This document shows positions 1-4,878 of a DNA stretch of 7,676 nucleotides, piece by piece. The first letter of the stretch is position 1. Every line of letters begins with the position of its first letter. Under the pieces are notes generated by a model, which saw only the letters and a program-made list of their open reading frames with translations, was not told the DNA's origin and ran no database searches. Position numbers and translations under genes: made by a program. The DNA is from DALYDP01 sp964541635 (lineage in GTDB: Bacteria > Patescibacteriota > Gracilibacteria > Peribacterales > Peribacteraceae): the NCBI GenBank assembly GCA_964541635.1, contig CAZIQM010000051.1:1-7676 (forward strand), written 5' to 3'.

Positions 1-91
1 GAGAGGTGGCTGAGTGGCCGAAAGCACCACACTGCTAATGTGGTATACGGGTAACACCGTATCGAGGGTTCGAATCCCTCCCTCTCCGCCA
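1..91 (+). tRNA. tRNA-Ser (anticodon GCU), lacking its first base
   Basis: The sequence folds as a class II tRNA. The 3' acceptor strand is at 81-87 with discriminator G88 and an encoded CCA at 89-91. Its 5' partner needs GGAGAGG, but the window opens at GAGAGG, so one base is cut off. The anticodon stem pairs 27-31 with 39-43, and its 7-base loop carries GCT at 34-36, which reads serine AGC/AGU codons. The long variable arm, a serine trait, pairs 45-50 with 57-62 around a 6-base loop. The T arm pairs 64-68 with 76-80 around TTCGAAT. The promoter would lie outside the window. Confidence 0.96.
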
Positions 92-102
92 AAAGTATCA
101 AA

Positions 103-130
103 AAAAGACCCCGCATGCGCGGGGTCTTTT
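103..130. terminator. Bidirectional intrinsic terminator between tRNA-Ser and the convergent FnIII gene
   Basis: A perfect 12-bp inverted repeat (AAAAGACCCCGC at 103-114, its complement at 119-130) encloses the 4-base loop ATGC. It ends in TTTT on the plus strand and, read from the minus strand, in a run of six T from the A-tract at 101-106. It lies 12 bases after the tRNA CCA and about 12 bases past the minus-strand stop at 142. It can therefore stop transcription from both sides. Confidence 0.9.
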
Positions 131-141
131 CATAATGATCG

Positions 142-1257
142 TCAGGGCAGGGTGACGCCCGTCGACGTGCCGGAATACGAAGAATTGCCGATGACGTTAT
201 GCGCCCGCACCCGGTAATAGTAGGTTCCGGACGCGAGTGCCGTGTCCGTGTACGTCAGCGGGTAAGGCAAGACGTTGAGGGGCTTGGTCGCGATTTCCGA
301 GAACACGAGCGCTCCCGTCGCGCGTTCGATTTTGAAGCCGTCCTCGTTCGTCGACGCATCGGTCCACGTGAGCTTGATCGCGGTCGAGCCCGATGCTGTC
401 GCCGTGAGTGCAGTGGGGGCGTTCGGCACCGTCGAGTAGGTGATCGCGTAATCGCTGTTCGACGGCGAGCTCGTGCCTCCGGCGTTGTACGATTTCAGGC
501 GGTAGTAATAGGTCTGGTTCGGCGTGAGACCGGTATTCACGAACGACGTCGCGTTAAGCGAGCCGGTTCCGACCTGCACCCACGGACCAAGGGCGCTGTT
601 TGTGCTGCGTTCGATTTTGAAACCGAGTTCGTTCGTCGACGCGTCCGTCCAAGTCAGGATCGCCGACGTGGTGCCGGACTCCGTCGCGACCAATCCGGTG
701 GGTGCGCTGAGGGGGGTGTAGGTGATCACCGTCGCGAGGCGGCTCAGGCGTGCGCCTAGCGTGCCCGCGGAGTACACGGCGCCGATTTGCAGGGTGCTCG
801 CAGCTGTTTTCGTGATAGACAAGCCTGAAAAGTTCGTCGCCGCGAGGTTCGTCGGCGTGGTTCCGGAGAGCGCGTACGCGCCAGAGTCCGCACTGTTCAA
901 GCCGTTATAGCGGTAGAACAGGTTCATCGTCGACGATCCGGTGCCGCCCGCGTTGCGCGACGCGCACGGAGTGATGCTGATTTGCGTGATCGTCGCCCCG
1001 TTCGGCACGGCGGCGAGGTTCACGCCGTACGAATCGCGGTTACCGACGGTCGACGTCTTGTTGTAGTCCGTCAGGCCGTTGCATGTCGTTTCGTCGACGA
1101 GTGTGTAGTGGATGGTTCCGGCGGACGTCGTCCATGTTTTGTACGTGCCGTCCGATGCGGGCAAAAGAGAACCCGTGACCGTCGCCCATGCCACGGGCGC
1201 GAGCGCCAATGCCGCGAGAGCGGGTGAACCGAGGAGTAACGTGCGAGTGTGTCGCAT
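142..1257 (-). CDS. Secreted protein with two fibronectin type III domains
   Basis: The predicted protein has 371 residues. An N-terminal signal peptide (RHTR, then a Leu/Ala-rich core, then AWA at 23-25) points to export. Residues 26-182 form a Ser/Thr/Gly-rich, beta-rich module that I cannot name; it resembles the jelly-roll-like modules found ahead of FnIII domains in environmental bacterial proteins, and Cys60 and Cys98 could form a disulfide. Two FnIII domains follow (about 183-275 and 278-371). Both carry LTWTDASTNE-x-GFKIER and end in a YYYR strand. No catalytic motif, membrane anchor or sorting signal is visible, so a binding or adhesive surface role is inferred. The ATG start gives a clean signal peptide but has no Shine-Dalgarno site. 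The gene lies 69 bases after the L,D-transpeptidase-like gene on the same strand, so the two may be co-transcribed. The product could also be a non-catalytic part of a larger secreted system. Confidence 0.85.
   Translation of the reverse strand: MRHTRTLLLGSPALAALALAPVAWATVTGSLLPASDGTYKTWTTSAGTIHYTLVDETTCNGLTDYNKTSTVGNRDSYGVNLAAVPNGATITQISITPCASRNAGGTGSSTMNLFYRYNGLNSADSGAYALSGTTPTNLAATNFSGLSITKTAASTLQIGAVYSAGTLGARLSRLATVITYTPLSAPTGLVATESGTTSAILTWTDASTNELGFKIERSTNSALGPWVQVGTGSLNATSFVNTGLTPNQTYYYRLKSYNAGGTSSPSNSDYAITYSTVPNAPTALTATASGSTAIKLTWTDASTNEDGFKIERATGALVFSEIATKPLNVLPYPLTYTDTALASGTYYYRVRAHNVIGNSSYSGTSTGVTLP
322..657 (-). repeat. Tandem FnIII core repeat, 285-base period
   Basis: Bases 322-372 and 607-657 are close copies offset by 285 bases (95 codons). 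They share stretches such as GCGTTCGATTTTGAA and CGTTCGTCGACGC. They encode the same strand-turn region of the two FnIII domains, where 16 of 17 residues match. The similarity at DNA level suggests a fairly recent duplication or gene conversion within the gene. Confidence 0.7.
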
Positions 1258-1326
1258 GGGAAAATGGAAAAAATACGCCGGGATCGTATGCCGCCCCAGC
1301 GAAAAAAACAGTTGCCAGTTTCCGCT

Positions 1327-1887
1327 TTAGTATCCCAGCCACGCCGGTTTCGTCGCCACGTCCGGTTTGGGTTCGGGCAATTCGACGTGCGCCGCGGTCG
1401 TGACGTCGAGCGTGCCGCCGTTGAGGTCGAAGGTCTTCACGACGAGCTTCAGGACGTCTTCGTTCACGAGGATGCAGCCCATGCTCCGGTAGCGGTCGCC
1501 TTCGTCGAGCATCTTCTGGAAGGTGAGGTGACTGTGGATGCCGTAGGCGGTCTTTTCACCGTCTTCATCGAAGAGGCGGACGAAGGTGCCCGTTTCGCCG
1601 AAGGTCATGCTGCGGCCTTTCACTTCGACGCTCTTCGAGGTCCAGTGCTGGTTCGGCGTCGCGGCGAAGTACGTGCGGCCGATGTACGACACGGTCCGGC
1701 GCTGGCCCGTGAGCACGGGGAACGACGCGTAGGTGCCGTCCTCGCGGACGAGGAAGCCTTCGTTGATGGTCGTATCGACCATCACGCGGTCGCCCGCTTG
1801 GGGGACCCACGTCTCCACGGGCACGGGGCCGGATGTGCCCACCGAAACCGCAAAGGCGAGGCCGACGATCGAGAGGGTCGTGGTCAT
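1327..1887 (-). CDS. L,D-transpeptidase-like (YkuD-type) exported protein
   Basis: From the ATG at 1887 the product has 186 residues. A hydrophobic stretch (LSIVGLAFAV) near the N-terminus suggests a signal peptide or membrane anchor, although it has no leading basic residues. The rest looks like a small YkuD domain. YGIH, then 20 residues on SMGC followed by ILVNEDV, fits the family pattern of a catalytic His and an S-x-G-C nucleophile. In this numbering these are His118 and Cys138. L,D-transpeptidases form 3-3 cross-links in peptidoglycan or attach proteins to it, outside the membrane. The Arg usual after GCI is Leu here. Upstream in-frame starts exist at 1932 (ATG, 201 aa) and 1986 (GTG, 219 aa). 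I prefer 1887 because a TTGACA -35 match lies inside the longer versions, but this is uncertain. The family call rests on motifs only. Confidence 0.75.
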   Translation of the reverse strand: MTTTLSIVGLAFAVSVGTSGPVPVETWVPQAGDRVMVDTTINEGFLVREDGTYASFPVLTGQRRTVSYIGRTYFAATPNQHWTSKSVEVKGRSMTFGETGTFVRLFDEDGEKTAYGIHSHLTFQKMLDEGDRYRSMGCILVNEDVLKLVVKTFDLNGGTLDVTTAAHVELPEPKPDVATKPAWLGY

Positions 1888-1897
1888 GAAGTGTACT

Positions 1898-1925
1898 ATT
1901 GTGAATAATCCTGTGATTATGTCAA
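1898..1925 (-). promoter_or_regulatory. Candidate promoter of the L,D-transpeptidase-like gene
   Basis: On the minus strand there is a perfect TTGACA (1925-1920), a 16-bp spacer and CACAAT (1903-1898), which matches 4 of 6 bases of the -10 consensus. Transcription would start at about 1891-1888, almost on the ATG at 1887, giving a leaderless or nearly leaderless mRNA. The AT-rich stretch stands out from its GC-rich surroundings. It overlaps the alternative N-terminal extension of the gene, so promoter and extension are competing readings. Confidence 0.4.
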
Positions 1926-1963
1926 TTATCATGGCCGGATCGTCCGTCTGCGGGGAATAACGG

Positions 1964-1986
1964 GTGCCTGTTTCCGGAATGGGCAC
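1964..1986. promoter_or_regulatory. Nested dyad in the divergent intergenic region (possible operator)
   Basis: GTGCC (1964-1968) and GGCAC (1982-1986) form an outer inverted repeat around the 8-bp palindrome TTCCGGAA (1972-1979). The inner palindrome is off-centre by half a base because its flanks are 3 and 2 bases. It lies between the divergent L,D-transpeptidase-like gene and rsmH. That position suits a regulator site, but no matching regulator is in the window, and the arms are short enough to arise by chance. Confidence 0.25.
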
Positions 1987-2042
1987 TTTTGAGCAAGGAA
2001 TGTATACATCTCAGGAACCGGTGATTCCGCAAGGCCGGTTTC

Positions 2043-2070
2043 TTGCCCCAAAACGGGGGATTCGTAGACT
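2043..2070 (+). promoter_or_regulatory. Candidate promoter of rsmH and the FtsL-like gene
   Basis: TTGCCC (2043-2048), a 16-bp spacer and TAGACT (2065-2070) each match 4 of 6 consensus bases. A start about 7 bases downstream would fall at 2077-2079, on the rsmH ATG, so the transcript would be leaderless. That would fit the absence of a Shine-Dalgarno site. The match is weak and the evidence is positional. Confidence 0.3.
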
Positions 2071-2078
2071 TCAAGTGG

Positions 2079-2978
2079 ATGGGATCGCCCCTCCGTCACG
2101 TGCCGGTCCTTCAAACGACCGTCCTCCATGTCCTCGCCCCCGCTGCGGGGGAGTCCGTGCTGGATTGCACCCTCGGCCTTGGCGGACATTCCGCCGCGTT
2201 CCTCGACGTCACGTCGCCGTCGGGGTGTCTGACGGCTCTCGACGCGGATACCGCGAACCTCGGCGACGCCTGCGCGCGCTTGGCCCCCTACGGCGACCGC
2301 GTCCGCTTGGTCCACGCGAACTTCCGCGACGCCGCGACGCTCGGCCTCGGGACCTTCGACGTCGTCTTCGCAGACTTCGGCCTGAGCTCGCCGCACCTCG
2401 ACGATCCGGAGCGCGGGTTCAGCTTCCGGACAGACGGACCCCTCGACCTGCGCTACGACCGAACGTCGGGCCGCACCGCTGCGGATCTCCTCGAACGCAG
2501 TTCCGAAGACGAGCTCTGCACGATGATCCACGACCTCGGCGAGCTGCACCAATTCGTCCGCCCGCTCGCGCGCATCCTCGCCGGGCGACGCGTCGAAACG
2601 ACGTTCGCCCTGAAAGCGAAGGTCGAGGAAATCTTCACCTACCGCACGCCGTCGGTCCTTCCCCGCATCTTCCAGGCGTTGCGCATCGCGGTGAACGACG
2701 AGCTGGGCGCCATCGGGTCGTTGCTCGCCGCCATTCCGGAATTGCTGAATGTCGGAGGACGCGCGGGGATTCTCAGCTATCATTCCCTCGAGGATCGTCT
2801 CGTGAAGCACGCGTTCAAAGCCTTGTGCGAACCCGAGAAGGACCCGCTGACCGGACGCGCGGTCACGCCCGCCCGTTTCGAACCCCTCACCAAGAAAGCC
2901 CTCGTCCCGGAGGACGACGAACTCGCATCGAACCCCCGCTCGCGCAGCGTGAAATTCCGCGCAATAAAACGCATCTGA
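2079..2978 (+). CDS. rsmH: 16S rRNA (cytosine(1402)-N(4))-methyltransferase RsmH (MraW)
   Basis: RsmH uses S-adenosylmethionine to methylate N4 of C1402 in the decoding centre of 16S rRNA. The 299-residue product is near the usual length of about 310. Landmarks in order are HVPVL at 7-11; the SAM-binding loop DCTLGLGGHS at 29-38, with Leu where Gly is more usual; ALDAD at 53-57; FADFGLSSPHLD at 98-109; ERGFSF then DGPLDLRYD at 111-127; the inserted helical region at about 130-220, including FQALRIAVNDEL; YHSLEDR at 234-240; and the C-terminal NPRSRSVKFR. I chose ATG 2079 because the family begins just before HVPVL. An in-frame TTG at 2043 would add 12 unconserved residues. Neither start has a good Shine-Dalgarno site. 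The stop overlaps the next start by one base. No mraZ precedes it; a cell-wall gene diverges instead. Confidence 0.95.
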   Translation: MGSPLRHVPVLQTTVLHVLAPAAGESVLDCTLGLGGHSAAFLDVTSPSGCLTALDADTANLGDACARLAPYGDRVRLVHANFRDAATLGLGTFDVVFADFGLSSPHLDDPERGFSFRTDGPLDLRYDRTSGRTAADLLERSSEDELCTMIHDLGELHQFVRPLARILAGRRVETTFALKAKVEEIFTYRTPSVLPRIFQALRIAVNDELGAIGSLLAAIPELLNVGGRAGILSYHSLEDRLVKHAFKALCEPEKDPLTGRAVTPARFEPLTKKALVPEDDELASNPRSRSVKFRAIKRI

Positions 2979-3319
2979 TGCCCACCCTCCAGCAATCATC
3001 GTCCAGCACCAACCGCACGACGCTCGGGGAGCTCGTGGACCAAAGCACGGTCCTGCTCATGGTCGTGATCGGTTCGCTCATCCTCATCCTCGCGCTGCTC
3101 ATCCTCTTCCACGAGAACGCCAACGCGACGAAGGGGTACAAACTGCGCACGCTCGAACACCAGCGCACCCAACTGCTCCTCGAGCAGGAAATCCAGCAAA
3201 TGCAGATCGCCCAGCAGCAGGCGCTCGAAAAACTCCAGGATGACCCGGGCATCAAGGGCATGGTCTCGGCCAAGAACCCGACCTACGTGACGGGCATGGC
3301 CTCGGTGGCGTCGCGCTGA
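2978..3319 (+). CDS. ftsL: FtsL-like cell division protein
   Basis: The product has 113 residues with the layout of FtsL/DivIC-type proteins: a short Ser/Thr/Gln-rich cytoplasmic N-terminus (1-22), one transmembrane helix (about 24-44, VLLMVVIGSLILILALLILF), then an outside segment predicted as coiled coil (about 55-88, rich in Leu, Gln and Glu). FtsL pairs with FtsB and FtsQ to activate septal peptidoglycan synthesis. TKGY followed by LE heptads resembles, from memory, FtsL-like proteins downstream of rsmH in CPR bacteria. The ATG overlaps the rsmH stop (TGATG), which implies translational coupling and explains the lack of a Shine-Dalgarno site. The reading frame stays open upstream through rsmH, but that part is an out-of-frame shadow. 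FtsL evolves fast, so the name rests on position and topology more than on sequence. Confidence 0.75.
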   Translation: MPTLQQSSSSTNRTTLGELVDQSTVLLMVVIGSLILILALLILFHENANATKGYKLRTLEHQRTQLLLEQEIQQMQIAQQQALEKLQDDPGIKGMVSAKNPTYVTGMASVASR

Positions 3320-3328
3320 TCCCTCGAA

Positions 3329-3352
3329 AAAGGCCCCCGTCGGGAGGCCTTT
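3329..3352. terminator. Bidirectional intrinsic terminator between the FtsL-like gene and pyk
   Basis: AAAGGCC (3329-3335) pairs with GGCCTTT (3346-3352) and CCC (3336-3338) with GGG (3342-3344), with A3345 bulged and a 3-base loop. Read from the minus strand the stem ends in five T (complement of 3327-3331). On the plus strand it ends in TTTCCGTTT. It starts 10 bases past the FtsL-like stop and 20 bases past the pyk stop at 3372, so it suits both convergent genes, best pyk. Confidence 0.85.
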
Positions 3353-3371
3353 CCGTTTCCGCGAGCGCGGG

Positions 3372-4781
3372 TCAGATCTTGCGGAGGTGCACCGTCACGA
3401 GCGGGCCCGAGCGGACCTGCTGGCGGGCGACCACGACGACGCGGTCGTCCTTCGCGACGAGGCCCTTCTTTTCGAGGGTCGAAAGGGCGCGTTCGATGTT
3501 CAGTTCGCTGTCGCTTTCCATCGTGATCGCCTGGGGGTTCAAGCCGAAACGGATCTGCAGGCGGCGGCGGAGGGCGGGGGAGTCGGAGAAGGCAAAGACC
3601 GGGACGCCGGGGCGGTAGCCGCTCGCGAGTTCGGCCGTGCGGCCCGTGTTGCAGATGACCACGATCGCCTTCGCGTCGGCGCTGCGCGCCATCGTCACGG
3701 CCGCTTCGGCGCGGACGGCGTTGTCGTCGTGCGCGTGGCCGCAGTCGCAGCTACCGCAGCAATCGCCAGCGTCCATGCGGGCTTCGGTTTCCTCGAGGAT
3801 GCTCGACATGGCCGCCACGGAGGCGAACGGGTACTTGCCCGCCGCGCTTTCGCCGGAGAGCATCGTGGTGTCGGTGCCGGTGAGGGCTGCGTGTGCGACG
3901 TCCGTCACTTCCGCGCGCGTGGGCATCGGGTTCTTTATCATGCTCTCGAGCATCTGCGTGGCGACGATGACGTGCTTGCCCGAGGCGCGGCACATGCGGA
4001 CGATCATGTCCTGGATCGCGGGGATTTTCTGGAACGGCAGTTCCGAACCGAGGTCGCCGCGCGCGACCATGATGCCGTCGGAGGCGTCGATGATCTCGCC
4101 GATGTTCTCGACCGACTGGCGGTTCTCGATCTTCGAGATGATCTGCATGTCGCAGTTCTTCTTCTTGAGGAACTCGCGGACCTCTTCGATGTCCTTTGCG
4201 CAGCGCACGAACGAGAGGGCGATGAAATCCATCTTCTCCTGCACGCCGAACTCCAGGTCCTTCCAGTCCTTCTCCGTGATCGACGGGAGCGACACGTTCG
4301 CGCCCGGCAAGTTCACGTGGCGGCGGTTACCGATCGAACCGTCCTGGTTGGCCTTGAGGACCACGCCCGCGTCGTGCTTCTTCACGAAGTCGAACGTCAT
4401 GTCGCCGTTGTCGACGATGATCGCTTCGGCCTGTTCGACGTCCTTCGCGAACTCGGGATAGTTCACGCGGACGATCGTGCCTTCGTACTTCGCGTCCTGC
4501 TCGTACGTGAAGAGCACCTCGTCTCCTTTCTTGATCGCGATCGGCTCCGTCACGTCGCCCGTGCGGATCTCCGGGCCCTTCGTGTCGAGCATCAGCGGGA
4601 TATCGTATCCGTTTTCTTCGGCCACCTTCTTCACCGAGCGGATCGTCGCGCCGTGCGTTTCGTGGTCGCCGTGGGAGAAGTTGATGCGCGCGACGTTCAT
4701 CCCGCCCTGGATCATCTTGAGGATGTTCTCGGGGGAATTCGACGCGGGGCCGAGGGTGCAAACGATTTTGGTGAGGCGCAT
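3372..4781 (-). CDS. pyk: Pyruvate kinase
   Basis: Pyruvate kinase converts phosphoenolpyruvate and ADP to pyruvate and ATP, the last step of glycolysis, in the cytoplasm. The 469-residue product has the usual bacterial length. The N-terminal part begins TKIVCTLGPAS, with Arg32, Asn34 and Ser36 in ARINFSHG. DTKGPEIRTG at 66-75 leads into the B domain (about 70-167). The signature IISKIEN carries catalytic Lys217 and metal-binding Glu219; Asp243 lies in ARGDLGSE, Thr275 in ATQMLES, and MPTRAEVTDVA follows. The C domain starts near 356. Glu71 in KGPEIR is the residue found in potassium-dependent enzymes; Lys is usual in potassium-independent ones. The start is ATG 4781, because MRLTKIVCTLGPAS matches the family start; the open frame upstream is the antisense of the next gene. 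No Shine-Dalgarno site precedes it. Odd feature: an insertion with four Cys and two His (341-351) between the barrel and the C domain. Confidence 0.97.
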   Translation of the reverse strand: MRLTKIVCTLGPASNSPENILKMIQGGMNVARINFSHGDHETHGATIRSVKKVAEENGYDIPLMLDTKGPEIRTGDVTEPIAIKKGDEVLFTYEQDAKYEGTIVRVNYPEFAKDVEQAEAIIVDNGDMTFDFVKKHDAGVVLKANQDGSIGNRRHVNLPGANVSLPSITEKDWKDLEFGVQEKMDFIALSFVRCAKDIEEVREFLKKKNCDMQIISKIENRQSVENIGEIIDASDGIMVARGDLGSELPFQKIPAIQDMIVRMCRASGKHVIVATQMLESMIKNPMPTRAEVTDVAHAALTGTDTTMLSGESAAGKYPFASVAAMSSILEETEARMDAGDCCGSCDCGHAHDDNAVRAEAAVTMARSADAKAIVVICNTGRTAELASGYRPGVPVFAFSDSPALRRRLQIRFGLNPQAITMESDSELNIERALSTLEKKGLVAKDDRVVVVARQQVRSGPLVTVHLRKI

Positions 4782-4865
4782 GACGGGTGGGGAAGAAAAA
4801 TGCCCGCGAAGTCTACTCCACCAGAAAGGAGGCTTCCAGCCTATTGCGCAGGGCCGTTCTTCCCC

Positions 4866-4870
4866 GGAGG
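4866..4870 (+). promoter_or_regulatory. Shine-Dalgarno site fixing the start of the cysteine-repeat protein
   Basis: GGAGG lies 8 bases before the GTG at 4879, an ideal spacing. It decides the start, because the ATG at 4871 and the GTG at 4874 are out of frame and the in-frame ATG at 4969 would cut off the basic and hydrophobic parts of the signal peptide. It is the only clear Shine-Dalgarno site matched to a start codon in this window. A second purine run, AAAGGAGG at 4825-4832, has no convincing start behind it. Confidence 0.65.
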
Positions 4871-4878
4871 ATGGTGCG

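Noticed and set aside
1301..1326. T-run on the minus strand after the L,D-transpeptidase-like stop, as a terminator
   Set aside because: Seven T are present, but the sequence before them forms no stem longer than about four pairs, so read-through into the FnIII gene seems more likely.
1249..1908. A 219-codon plus-strand open frame opposite the L,D-transpeptidase-like gene
   Set aside because: Its composition is Arg, Val, Glu, His and Ala with no motif, while the minus strand carries the His and SMGC pattern.
2043..2078. N-terminal extension of rsmH from TTG 2043
   Set aside because: The added 12 residues do not resemble the family start and no Shine-Dalgarno site supports the TTG. ATG 2079 puts HVPVL at the expected distance.
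1964..2977. 338-codon upstream extension of the FtsL-like frame
   Set aside because: It overlaps rsmH in another frame and is Arg/Pro-rich without family features. The ATG overlapping the rsmH stop gives a complete FtsL-like protein.
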